Shown: positions 27,307 through 35,908 of the stretch, in pieces
Numbering within the stretch: position 1 is the stretch's first letter
Layout of the letters: the number at the start of each line of letters is the position of its first letter
Source of the DNA: Galbitalea sp. SE-J8
GTDB lineage: Bacteria > Actinomycetota > Actinomycetes > Actinomycetales > Microbacteriaceae
DNA: 64,000 nucleotides
Assembly: GCF_030345695.1 (NCBI RefSeq)
Contig: NZ_JAUASV010000008.1
Span: forward strand, 62,001-126,000
Reading direction: 5' to 3'
Made by a program: the position numbers and the translations under genes
The notes under the pieces: model-generated
The model's input: the letters and a program-made list of their open reading frames with translations, nothing else
The model's database searches: none
Told to the model about the DNA's origin: nothing

Positions 27307-28962
27307 TCAGTTCGCGGCCGTGAGCTGCGTCAGGATGAGCACCGCGGTGGGCTGGGTCGGATCCGCGTTGATGTACGGGTCGTCCTCGCTCGGCCACCCC
27401 ACCCAGTTGCGGGTGTTGTACTCCGAGATGAACGGGCGCGTGCCGATCGGCATCGTCGGCACCTGGTCGACGAAGATCTGCTGCACCTTCTCGAGCGCGG
27501 TCTGGCGCGTCGAGTCGTCCGACGCGTTCGCGTAGGCGTCGAGCGCCGCGGTGGCGTCGGCGTTGTCGAAGCGGCCGAAGTTGTACGACGCCGCCTCGCC
27601 CTCGGGCTTCAGCCAGCGGCCGTCCATCATGTCGCTGTACAGGTCGTACGGCGTCGCGCCCGTGTCGGTCCAGTGCAGGATCGCCTGGAAGTCGCCGTTC
27701 GCGATGTCCGCGAGCCAGGTGTCGGCATCCGGGGTGTTGACCGTGGCGTCCACGCCCAGCTCCTTCGCCGAGTCGGCGATCAGGCTGATGCCCGTGACGT
27801 AGTCGCTCCAGCCCTGCGGCACCGTGAGCTCGAAGCTCACCGGGTCGCCGTCGGGGTCGACGAGCGCGTCGCCGTCCCAGGTGTAGCCGGCGTCCTTGAG
27901 CACGGCCTTCGCGGCATCCGTGTCGACCGCGTAGTCGTCGGACAGCGAGGACGGGATGAACGCGTCGCCCGCCGGGCTCGGCAGCCCGGTGACCGACTCG
28001 AGGGTCGGCACGCCGCCCTCTCGTGCGATCGAGGCGTGCTTCGACCGGTCGACGACCAGGTTGATCGCCTTGCGGAACGCGACGTCGTCGAACGGCTTCT
28101 CGGTCGTGTTGACGAACATCGCGTCGATGCCGAGGCCGCTCGCGGCCCAGTACACGTTGTGGTCGGGGTCCTTGTCGACGTAGGCCGACTGCACGTTCGG
28201 CAGCGCGGCCTGCGCCCAGTCCGCGTCGCCGTTCGCGAGCGCCGTGGTGAGGGCGGTGTTGTCGTTGTAGGACACGTAGTACAGCGTCGGCACGGCGACG
28301 TCGCCGCCCCAGTAGTCGTCGCGGGCGGTGAGCTCGACGCTCTCCGAGGTGTACTGGCTGAGCTCGTAGGGCCCGGTGCCGACCGGCTCCTTGTTCTCGA
28401 ACGTGGTCGGGTCGTCGACCTTCTCCCAGACGTGCTTGGGGACGATGTACTTGTGCAGCACCTTGTCCTGCTTCACGTACATCGAGCTGTCGAACGAGAT
28501 GGTGACCGTCGAGCCGTCCTCGCTGACATCGGTGATGCCGAGGGCGGCGGTGTCGAGCGCGGGGTTGTCCTTGAGCAGCTGGAACGTGAACGCGATGTCG
28601 TCGGCGCTGAAGTCCTCGCCGTCGTTCCACGTCACGCCGTCGCGGGCCGTCAGGGTCACCGACCGGTAGTCGTCGGCCCAGCTGATCTCGGAGGCGAGCC
28701 AGGGCTTGACCGGGTCGGACGGGTTGATCAGGTTGACGAACGCGAGCGGTTCGAGGATGGCGTTGATGTAGCCGAGCTTCATCGCCGACGAGTCGGAGAT
28801 GTAGGGGTTGTTCGACTCGGTGGCGATGGCGCCGTCGGGCTTCGCGATGGTGAGCGTGCCGGCGGCCCCGTTCGCATCGGAACCGGGGGTGGACGGGCTG
28901 CAGCCCGCCAGCGCGAAGGCTGCGACGACGCCCACGGCGATCAGGGAGGATCGGATCCTCAT
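27307..28962 (-). CDS. Substrate-binding lipoprotein of the Dpp/Opp-type importer
   Basis: A 551-residue solute-binding protein family 5 (SBP_bac_5) protein. The signal peptide MRIRSSLIAVGVVAAFALAG ends at a lipobox Cys (ALAGC), so it is membrane-anchored. Family landmarks include LASEISWADDYRSVTLTARD, the VTWNDGEDFSADDIAFTFQL segment and VAFRKAINLVVDRSKHA. The family binds peptides but also cello- or laminari-oligosaccharides in some bacteria. The start at 28962 is supported by AAAGGAG upstream. It lies 103 bases downstream of the GH3 gene on the same strand. Confidence 0.93.
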   Translation of the reverse strand: MRIRSSLIAVGVVAAFALAGCSPSTPGSDANGAAGTLTIAKPDGAIATESNNPYISDSSAMKLGYINAILEPLAFVNLINPSDPVKPWLASEISWADDYRSVTLTARDGVTWNDGEDFSADDIAFTFQLLKDNPALDTAALGITDVSEDGSTVTISFDSSMYVKQDKVLHKYIVPKHVWEKVDDPTTFENKEPVGTGPYELSQYTSESVELTARDDYWGGDVAVPTLYYVSYNDNTALTTALANGDADWAQAALPNVQSAYVDKDPDHNVYWAASGLGIDAMFVNTTEKPFDDVAFRKAINLVVDRSKHASIAREGGVPTLESVTGLPSPAGDAFIPSSLSDDYAVDTDAAKAVLKDAGYTWDGDALVDPDGDPVSFELTVPQGWSDYVTGISLIADSAKELGVDATVNTPDADTWLADIANGDFQAILHWTDTGATPYDLYSDMMDGRWLKPEGEAASYNFGRFDNADATAALDAYANASDDSTRQTALEKVQQIFVDQVPTMPIGTRPFISEYNTRNWVGWPSEDDPYINADPTQPTAVLILTQLTAAN

Positions 28963-29065
28963 AACTCTCTCCTTTGAGGGTCGCACCCGGATTGCCCCGG
29001 GCACGTGGATTCGGATGTGAATGCGGACACCCCGCTACGAGTGTCCCCCGCGTGCTGTGCTCTCG

Positions 29066-31618
29066 TCACCCTTCCTCGACGGCGTCCAGCCCGAGCCGGA
29101 CCGCGGTGCCCAGTCGGAGGTCGCGAACGGATCGGCCCAGTCGGATGCCGTACGAGCCGGCCGGCAGGGCCCAGTCGTCGAGGCGCGGGTCCCACACCTC
29201 GAACCGGCGGCGCGCCACGCGGACGGTCACGCGCCGGGACTCGCCCGCGGCGACGTCCACGACGGCGAAGCCGCCGAGCCAGCGCGCGGGCCGGTCGAGG
29301 TCGCCCGGCACGGGGTGCGGCGCCTCGAGGTAGAGCTGCACGACCTCGCGGCCGTCGCGCTGGCCGGTGTTCGTGACGAGCACGTCGACGTCGACGTCGC
29401 CCTCGACGACGACGCCGCCGCCGTGGCCGCCGCCGTGGCCGCCGCCGTCGTGCGTCTCGACGCCGAGCACGGCGTCGTAGCGCCAGTCGGTCCAACCGAG
29501 GCCGGCGCCGAACGCCGCGGCGGGCTCGATCGCGTCGCGCTCGTACGCGCGGTAGCCGACGTGCACGCCGTCGCGGTAGACGACGCGGCCGTCGACGGGC
29601 ACGGCGTCGGGCACCGGCACGTCCTCGGCGCGCGCCGGCAGCGTCCACGGCAGCCGGCCGGATGCCTCGACCGCTCCCGCGAGCACGTCGGCGAGCGCGT
29701 GCCCGGCCTCCTGGCCGGGGAACCACGCCCAGAGCACGGTGCGTGCGCGGTCGAGCCACGGCAGCAGCACGGGAGCGCCGGCGTTGACGACGATCACGGC
29801 ATCCGGAACGGCGTCGAGCACGCGCTCGACGAGCTCGTCCTGACGGCCGGGCAGCGCGAGCGTCTCGCGATCCCAGCCCTCGCTCTCGCTCTCCTCGTTC
29901 GTGCCGACGACGACGACGACGAGGTCGGCCGCTCGCGCGGCGGCCACGGCATCCGCGATCTCGCGCTCGGCGCCGGGCCCGGGCACGGCGTGCCGCACGG
30001 CGGCCCGCACGAGGTTCCCGTAGCCGCCGGCCCGCGTCACGCGGTGCGCGCTGCGGATGACGACGTCGCGCGGTTCGTCGACGTGCACGACGACAGGCAC
30101 CCCGGCGGGGTTGTTGACCGAGGAGTCGAGCACGACCTCGACTCCGGCGCGGCCGTCGTCCTCGGCGACCACGCGTCCGTCGATCTCGACCCGGTGCCCC
30201 GCGACGGTGCCGACGGCGAGGGTGTGGTCGCCCGGCTCGTGCAGGCGGGCGACGAACTCGAGCTCGACGGCGTCGACCTCGTCGGGCAGGTCGCGCAGCC
30301 AGCCGTCCCAGTCGGCGAGCTCGTCGACGCCGAGCTCGCGGCCGGCGGCGTCGAGCCGGCGCACGCGCACGGCGGGGCGACCCGTGCTGCGGCCGGCGAG
30401 GTCGAGGAGCGGGGCGAGCGCGCGGGTGTCGCCCCCGCGGTGCACGGTGAGCTCGGCGTCGGGCCAGCGGGCCGCGAGCCCCTCGGCGGGCGTCACGACA
30501 TGCGCGGGGTGCACGGTCGAGCTGCCCCCGCCGAGCACGTGCGGGCGCACGGCGTTCGCGCCGATGAGCGCGATGCGCGCGGGCGCCGGACGGTCCCAGA
30601 CCGGATCGCGCTCGTCGCGGCGCAGCACGACGGTCGCGCGGGCGGCGAGCGAACGGATGAGGTCGCGAGCCGCGCCGGCCGGCTCGAGCGGCAGCGGCGC
30701 GGCGCCGAGGGCGCCGACCCGGCTCGCGAGCAGCAGAATGCGCGCCACCTTGTCGTCGATCTCGCCCTCGGGCACGCGACCGGCGCGCACGGCGTCGAGC
30801 AGCCGGTCGCCCCACGGACCCCGGGGGCCGGGCATCACGAGGTCGAGGCCGCCGAGCGCGGACTCCTCGGTGAGGCGGGTCGCCGCCCAGTCGGAGACCA
30901 CGACGCCGTCGAAGCCGAGCTCGTGCTTGAGCAGGTCGACGAGCAGGTGCCGGTGGGCGGTCATCGTGCCCGTCTCGACCCCGTCGTCGACCCGGTTGTA
31001 GGCGGCCATGAACGACCACGCCCCCACCCCGATCGCGCGCTCGAACGGGGCGAGGTAGACTTCGCGCAGCGTGCGGGCGTCGACCTCGGAGATGTAGCTC
31101 GTGCGATCCGTCTCGGAGTCGTTGGCGATGAAATGCTTGACGCACGCGGCGACCCCGGAGCGCTGCAGGCCCTCGACGACGCCGGTGCCGATCTCGCCGG
31201 TGAGGAACGGGTCCTCGGAGTAGCACTCGAAGTGGCGGCCGCCGACGGGCGTGCGCTGCAGGTTGAGCTGCGGCGCGAGCACGACGTCGACGCCGTGCGA
31301 CCGCGCCTCGTGGGCGAACGCCCGCCCGGTCTCGATCGCGAGACGGCGGTCCCACGTCGCGGCGATCGCGCTCGGCGTCGGGAACAGCGCGGAGGTCTCA
31401 TCCGCATCCTCCCCGGTGCCGCGCACGCCGACCGGTCCGTCGGAGACGACGATCGCGCGCAGCCCGAGCTGCGGCAGGGCGTGCAGCTCCCACATCGTGC
31501 GACCCGTGAGCAGGCGCACGCGGTCCTCGATCGGCAGGCTGCGGGCGAGGTCACGGTAGCCGTCGAGGGCTTCGCGACCCGACGCGCCGAGGCCGGCGGG
31601 GGCGGACTGGATGGTCAC
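29066..31618 (-). CDS. GH3 beta-glucosidase with PA14 insertion
   Basis: About 850 residues. The GH3 N-terminal barrel has the KHFIANDSETDR substrate-binding stretch and the nucleophile Asp in GVVVSDWAATR. A PA14-like beta domain lies in the middle (around 400-550), followed by the GH3 second domain and a C-terminal fibronectin-III-like domain ending in RRFEVWDPRLDDWALPAGSY. No signal peptide is seen, so it is cytoplasmic and would cleave imported beta-gluco-oligosaccharides. GTG at 31618 was chosen because AGGAG lies four bases upstream; ATG at 31630 is the alternative. It heads the operon with the ABC importer, downstream of an operator-like dyad. Confidence 0.93.
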   Translation of the reverse strand: MTIQSAPAGLGASGREALDGYRDLARSLPIEDRVRLLTGRTMWELHALPQLGLRAIVVSDGPVGVRGTGEDADETSALFPTPSAIAATWDRRLAIETGRAFAHEARSHGVDVVLAPQLNLQRTPVGGRHFECYSEDPFLTGEIGTGVVEGLQRSGVAACVKHFIANDSETDRTSYISEVDARTLREVYLAPFERAIGVGAWSFMAAYNRVDDGVETGTMTAHRHLLVDLLKHELGFDGVVVSDWAATRLTEESALGGLDLVMPGPRGPWGDRLLDAVRAGRVPEGEIDDKVARILLLASRVGALGAAPLPLEPAGAARDLIRSLAARATVVLRRDERDPVWDRPAPARIALIGANAVRPHVLGGGSSTVHPAHVVTPAEGLAARWPDAELTVHRGGDTRALAPLLDLAGRSTGRPAVRVRRLDAAGRELGVDELADWDGWLRDLPDEVDAVELEFVARLHEPGDHTLAVGTVAGHRVEIDGRVVAEDDGRAGVEVVLDSSVNNPAGVPVVVHVDEPRDVVIRSAHRVTRAGGYGNLVRAAVRHAVPGPGAEREIADAVAAARAADLVVVVVGTNEESESEGWDRETLALPGRQDELVERVLDAVPDAVIVVNAGAPVLLPWLDRARTVLWAWFPGQEAGHALADVLAGAVEASGRLPWTLPARAEDVPVPDAVPVDGRVVYRDGVHVGYRAYERDAIEPAAAFGAGLGWTDWRYDAVLGVETHDGGGHGGGHGGGVVVEGDVDVDVLVTNTGQRDGREVVQLYLEAPHPVPGDLDRPARWLGGFAVVDVAAGESRRVTVRVARRRFEVWDPRLDDWALPAGSYGIRLGRSVRDLRLGTAVRLGLDAVEEG

Positions 31619-31651
31619 GGAGCTCCTCATCGTCGAGCGGACGTGGGAAGG

Positions 31652-31670
31652 TTACCGTCTTGTCAGTAAG
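31652..31670 (-). promoter_or_regulatory. Operator-like site upstream of GH3 operon
   Basis: TTACCGTCTTGTCAGTAAG matches the site upstream of the GH55 gene (32650-32668) at 13 of 19 positions, with CAGTAAG identical. It lies 33 bases before the GH3 start and between that gene and the divergent tetR gene. A TTGATT on the minus strand at about 31673-31678 could be the -35 element, placing the site inside the promoter. Confidence 0.6.
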
Positions 31671-31881
31671 TAAATCAACCACCATCCGCCATCCGCGGTC
31701 CACCCGCCCGTCCGGTCCGATTCGGGAGACCCGATCCGCGCGCCGCGGATCGACCGTCGCGAACCGGAGCCGTCGAGGCGGCGACGGCGCCCGCGTAGAC
31801 TCATGCCGTTTTCCGCCCGCCGCACGGCCCGCCCGCCCGCCGCTGCAGCCCCTCCACCCGCCGACCCAGGGATGGCCGCTC

Positions 31882-32514
31882 ATGAGCACCACGAGACGAC
31901 AGCCGCGATCGCGTCCCGAGACGCTCGCGCGTCGTCGCGAGATCCTGCAGGCCGCGATGGAGATCTTCGGCAGCAAGGGCTACAAGAACGGGCCGCTCGC
32001 CGAGATCGCCGAGCAGGTCGACATGACCCACGCGGGCGTGCTGCACCACTTCGGCTCGAAGGACGCACTGTTGCTCGAGGTGCTGACCTACCGCGACGAG
32101 ACCGACGTGCAGGACCTCATCGACCAGCACATCCCGGGCGGCATCGAGCTCTTCCGGCACCTCGTGCGCACCGCGTTCGCGAACGCCCAGCGCGCGGGCA
32201 TCGTGCAGGCCTACGCCGTGCTCTCGGGCGAATCGGTCACCGACGGCCACCCGGCCCGCGCCTACTTCGAGAACCGCTACCGCCAGCTGCGCGCCGACGT
32301 CGCGGCCGCGTTCGCCGAGGTGTGCGCGGAGCGCGGCGTGACCGAGACCGCGCTCATCGCGCACGGCTCGGCGAGCATCCTCGCGGTCATGGACGGCCTG
32401 CAGGTGCAGTGGCTGCTCGACCCGACCGCGGTCGACCTCGGCGCGGCGAGCGAGTTCGCGATCGAGGCGATCGTCTCGGCCGTGCTCGCGCCGCGGCCGT
32501 CGCCGCTGGCCTGA
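31882..32514 (+). CDS. TetR family regulator, likely repressor of the glucan locus
   Basis: 210 residues with an N-terminal TetR helix-turn-helix: RREILQAAMEIFGSKGYKNG, then LAEIAEQVDMTHAGVLHHFG and SKDALLLEVL. The C-terminal domain is an all-helical ligand pocket of no recognised type. The ATG at 31882 follows a GATGG-type region without a strong ribosome site; a longer frame upstream has no family support. It sits between the GH3-transporter operon (divergent) and the GH55 gene (downstream, same strand), both preceded by matching operator-like sequences. A beta-glucan breakdown product as inducer is inference. Confidence 0.9.
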   Translation: MSTTRRQPRSRPETLARRREILQAAMEIFGSKGYKNGPLAEIAEQVDMTHAGVLHHFGSKDALLLEVLTYRDETDVQDLIDQHIPGGIELFRHLVRTAFANAQRAGIVQAYAVLSGESVTDGHPARAYFENRYRQLRADVAAAFAEVCAERGVTETALIAHGSASILAVMDGLQVQWLLDPTAVDLGAASEFAIEAIVSAVLAPRPSPLA

Positions 32515-32540
32515 CCCCGCCCCGCCCCGCCCCCATTTCC

Positions 32541-32612
32541 CCGTGTGAGGACGATCTGCGCGCGTGAGGACGACGCGGACCGTCCTCACGCGCGCAGATC
32601 GTCCTCACACGG
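32541..32612 (+). repeat. Perfect 32-bp-arm palindrome, left copy flanking the GH55 gene
   Basis: Arms 32541-32572 and 32581-32612 are exact reverse complements around an 8-base loop ACGCGGAC. Each arm is itself A-B-A: GTGAGGACG, then ATCTGCGCGC, then GTGAGGACG. It starts 27 bases after the tetR stop, so a terminator role is likely. About 90 bases including flanks are nearly identical to the copy at 35717-35810. Confidence 0.85.
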
Positions 32613-32649
32613 GCCACGACCGTGCCGGCGGATGCGGTCTGCTCGAAAT

Positions 32650-32683
32650 TACTTACTGTCCAGTAAGAAAGTCGGCTACAGTG
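32650..32683 (+). promoter_or_regulatory. GH55 promoter with palindromic operator
   Basis: CTTACTGTCCAGTAAG (32653-32668) is a 7-bp dyad with a 2-base centre. TTACTG (32654-32659) and TACAGT (32678-32683), separated by 18 bases, form a plausible sigma-70-type promoter in which the operator covers the -35 element. The dyad resembles the site upstream of the GH3 gene. Confidence 0.65.
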
Positions 32684-32738
32684 CGGCCACGGCGTCTCGA
32701 CGATGAGGCGTCGTCGATCCATGTTCGAAGGAGAACTC

Positions 32739-35708
32739 GTGCATCGAGACGCACGTCGCCCGGCCGCCCGGTCGCGAGCGATCGCAGTATCCGCCGCGGC
32801 CGTCGCCGCAGCTCTCGTCGGCTCGGGGATGTCCCCGGCCCTCGCCGCCGATCCGGAACCGGACTTCGGCCCCAACGTCGTGATCTTCACCCCCGACCAG
32901 TCGGTCGACGACATCAACGCCGCGCTCGCCGCCGCCTCGAACGAGAGCGAGTTCAGCATGAACCGGCACGCATTCCTGTTCTCGCCCGGCGTCTACGGCA
33001 GTGCCGCGGGCGCCGCCGATCCGTCCACCGCGACGGGCATCATCAACGCGCAGGTCGGCTACTACACGCAGATCGCCGGTCTCGGCTCGTCGCCCGACGA
33101 CGTCGTCATCAACGGCGCGATCCACGCCGAGGGCCGTCCGCCTGCGACGTCGTGCCCCTGGGACGGCGGCGGCGAGGCCGACACCGCGCTCACCAACTTC
33201 TGGCGCTCGATGAGCAACCTCGCCATCAACCCGATCCAGCGCCCGGTCCCCGGGGACACCGGCGTCGCGGGCGTCTGCTATCCGAGCGAGTCGGACCCCG
33301 ACGGCATCATGGAGCCCGAGGGCACGACCGACCCGAACACCCTGCGCTGGGCCGTCTCCCAAGCCTCGCCCCTGCGCCGCGTGCACGTCGCCGGCAGCCT
33401 CACCCTCATGCCGCGCTTCGGCGGATACTCGAGCGGCGGCTACCTCGGCGACTCGGTGGTCGACGACGCGCTCACCTTCGGCTCGCAGCAGCAGTGGTTC
33501 ACGCGCGACAGCAGCATCGGCTCGTCGGACAACGGCGTGTGGAACGAGGTGTTCTCCGGCGTCGAGGGCGCTCGCGCCACCGACTTCGGACAGCCCGTCA
33601 CAGGCGGCACCGGCCGGATCACCACGGTCGGCTCCACCGACGTGAGCCGTTCGGCACCGTTCCTCACCGTCGACGGCACGGGCGCGTACTCGGTGTTCGC
33701 GCCGGCGTTGCGCACCGGCGCGCGCGGTGCCGACTGGAGTGCTGACGGCCGCAGCATCCCGATCGACGAGTTCTACCTCGCGCACCCGGGCGACACCGCG
33801 GCGACCATCAACCACGCGCTCGCCATCGGCAAGAACCTGCTCGTCACGCCGGGCGTGTACTCCCTCGACGCGCCGATCCGCGTGACCGAGCCGAACACGG
33901 TCGTGCTCGGCCTCGGCATGGCCACCCTCGTGCCGACCGCCGGCACCTCGGCCATCACGGTCGACGACGTCTCGGGGGTGCAGCTGTCCGGTCTCACGAT
34001 CGACGCCGGAGCGGTGACCTCGCCGAACCTCGTGCAGATCGGCGAGGTGGGTTCCGCGGCGTCGCACGCCACGAATCCGACGACGCTCACCGACATGTTC
34101 GTGCGCATCGGCGGACCGCACGCCGGGCGCGCGAGTGTGAGCTTCGAGATCAACAGCGACCACGTCATCCTCGACGACATCTGGGCCTGGCGCGCCGACC
34201 ACGGCACGGGCGTCGGCTGGGCGCAGAACACCGCCGACACCGGCGTCGTGGTCAACGGCGACGACGTCACGGCCCTCGGGCTGTTCGTCGAGCACTACCA
34301 GAAGAACCAGGTGATCTGGAACGGCGAACGCGGCCGCACCGTGTTCTACCAGAGCGAGATCCCCTACGACGTTCCCGACCAGGCGAGCTGGAACGACGGC
34401 GACCGCGCAGGCTACGCGTCGTACCGGGTGGCCGACTCGGTCACCGATCACCGGGCCATCGGCCTCGGCGTCTACTCGTTCTTCAACGAGGGCGTGGACA
34501 TCTTCGCCGAGAGCGGTGTGCAGGCTCCCGTCTCGAGGAGGGTGCGGTTCCAGTCGATCAGCTCGGTCCTGCTCAACGGCGACGGCGGCATCCGTCACAT
34601 CGTCAACGACCAGGGCGCGGCGGCGACGGTCTCCGGCGCGGCCCAGCAGCTCATCGCCTACGCCCCGGTGGACACGACGGCGCCGACCGCGACGATCACC
34701 GCGTCGAAGCCCGCGCCCGACGGCCCGAACGGCTGGTACCGGGGCGTCACCGTCACGCCCGGCGCGACGGACGACTTCCGGCCCGCCCCCTCGGTGCGCT
34801 ACCGCCTCGACGGCGGCGCCTGGACGGCCTCCTCCGCTCCCATCGTGCTCTCCGACGGCGAGCACACGCTCGACGTGCGGGCGACCGACGACTCGGGCAA
34901 CGACTCGGCGATCGTGTCCTGGTCGGGCCGGGTCGACGGCACCGCGCCGCAGGTCACGGCGTCCGTGAGCGGCGCGAACACCGCATCCGCCGCCGTGTCG
35001 GTGAGCGCGACCGACGCCACCTCCGGTCTCGCCTCGATCGAATACGCCGTCGGCTCGGGCGCGTGGACCGCGTACAGCGGGCCCGTCGCCGTGCCCGCGG
35101 GCAGTGCCGTCGTGAGCTTCCGGGCGACGGATGCCGCGGGCAACGTGTCGTCGGTCGGCAGCGCCGCGGCGACGGGCGTCACGATCACGCCGTCGCCGGT
35201 CGCGGTCAGCGGCACCCCGAAGGTCGGTTCGACGCTCACGGCCCGCACCGGCTCCTGGGGCACCGCGACCGTGACGCTCGCCTACCAGTGGCTCCGCGGC
35301 GGGAAGCCGATCGCGGGCGCCGTCGGCGCGAGCTACCGGCTGAAGGCCGCCGACGCCGGACGATCGATCTCCGTGCGCGTGACCGGCACTGCCGCGGGGC
35401 TGCCCGCCGCGTCCGTCGTGAGCCCGGCGGTGACGCTGCTCAAGGCGCTGCCCAGGACGCCGAAGCCGAAGATCGCGGGCACCGCGAAGGTCGGCAAGAA
35501 GCTCACGGTGAAGACCGGAAGCTGGGGCGCGAAGGTGACGCTGAGCTACCGCTGGTACCGCAACGGCGTCGCCATCGCGAAGGCCACCCGCGCGGGCTAC
35601 ACCCTCACGAAGGCCGACCGCCACCGGAAGCTCACGGTCACCGTGACCGGCAAACGGCTGGGGTACGCCACGGCGTCGAGGACGAGCGCGTCGAAGCGGG
35701 TGAGGTAG
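32739..35708 (+). CDS. Secreted GH55 exo-beta-1,3-glucanase with Ig-like C-terminal repeats
   Basis: 989 residues. A signal peptide (AVSAAAVAAALVGSGMSPAL then AAD) is followed by tandem beta-helix halves typical of GH55 laminarinases. Landmarks are AFLFSPGVYG, VGYYTQIAGLG, NFWRSMSNLAINP, RWAVSQASPLRR, GSQQQWFTRDSSIGS, KNLLVTPGVYSLDAPIRVTE, IWAWRADHGTGVGW and GLFVEHYQKNQVIWNGE. Homologues are often annotated as adenylyl cyclase or coagulation factor 5/8 proteins. From about residue 660 there are two Ig-like segments, then two repeats of the GTPKVGSTL...GSW...YQWLR type that probably bind the wall or glycan. GTG at 32739 was chosen (GAAGGAG upstream); an ATG at 32703 is possible. It would release glucose or short glucan units outside the cell. 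Confidence 0.88.
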   Translation: MHRDARRPAARSRAIAVSAAAVAAALVGSGMSPALAADPEPDFGPNVVIFTPDQSVDDINAALAAASNESEFSMNRHAFLFSPGVYGSAAGAADPSTATGIINAQVGYYTQIAGLGSSPDDVVINGAIHAEGRPPATSCPWDGGGEADTALTNFWRSMSNLAINPIQRPVPGDTGVAGVCYPSESDPDGIMEPEGTTDPNTLRWAVSQASPLRRVHVAGSLTLMPRFGGYSSGGYLGDSVVDDALTFGSQQQWFTRDSSIGSSDNGVWNEVFSGVEGARATDFGQPVTGGTGRITTVGSTDVSRSAPFLTVDGTGAYSVFAPALRTGARGADWSADGRSIPIDEFYLAHPGDTAATINHALAIGKNLLVTPGVYSLDAPIRVTEPNTVVLGLGMATLVPTAGTSAITVDDVSGVQLSGLTIDAGAVTSPNLVQIGEVGSAASHATNPTTLTDMFVRIGGPHAGRASVSFEINSDHVILDDIWAWRADHGTGVGWAQNTADTGVVVNGDDVTALGLFVEHYQKNQVIWNGERGRTVFYQSEIPYDVPDQASWNDGDRAGYASYRVADSVTDHRAIGLGVYSFFNEGVDIFAESGVQAPVSRRVRFQSISSVLLNGDGGIRHIVNDQGAAATVSGAAQQLIAYAPVDTTAPTATITASKPAPDGPNGWYRGVTVTPGATDDFRPAPSVRYRLDGGAWTASSAPIVLSDGEHTLDVRATDDSGNDSAIVSWSGRVDGTAPQVTASVSGANTASAAVSVSATDATSGLASIEYAVGSGAWTAYSGPVAVPAGSAVVSFRATDAAGNVSSVGSAAATGVTITPSPVAVSGTPKVGSTLTARTGSWGTATVTLAYQWLRGGKPIAGAVGASYRLKAADAGRSISVRVTGTAAGLPAASVVSPAVTLLKALPRTPKPKIAGTAKVGKKLTVKTGSWGAKVTLSYRWYRNGVAIAKATRAGYTLTKADRHRKLTVTVTGKRLGYATASRTSASKRVR

Positions 35709-35733
35709 CCCCGCCCGCCCGCCCCCATTTCCG

Positions 35734-35803
35734 CGTGTGAGGACGATCTGCGCGCGTGAGGACGACGCGGACCGTCCTCATGCGCGCAGATCGTCCTCAC
35801 GTG
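35734..35803 (+). repeat. Right copy of the GTGAGGACG palindrome flanking the GH55 gene
   Basis: This copy shares the A-B-A arms and the loop ACGCGGAC of the element at 32541-32612, with one G-T type mismatch between arms. It begins 25 bases after the GH55 stop. The shared upstream flank (GCCCCCATTTCC) and downstream flank (GGGCCACG) show that the copied unit is about 90 bases. Confidence 0.85.
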
Positions 35804-35908
35804 GGCCACGGGCCGCCGGCGCGACGGGAGACCTCGCGCCGGCGGCATCCGTCGTCCGCGGGCGTGGTCTGAAACATCCGCGTCACGCGCCGGTGCGACG
35901 ATGGCGGC

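Noticed and set aside
28959-31669. Long open frames on both strands over the GH3 gene
   Set aside because: GC-rich third positions keep alternative frames open. Only the minus-strand frame ending at 29066 has the GH3 and PA14 landmarks.
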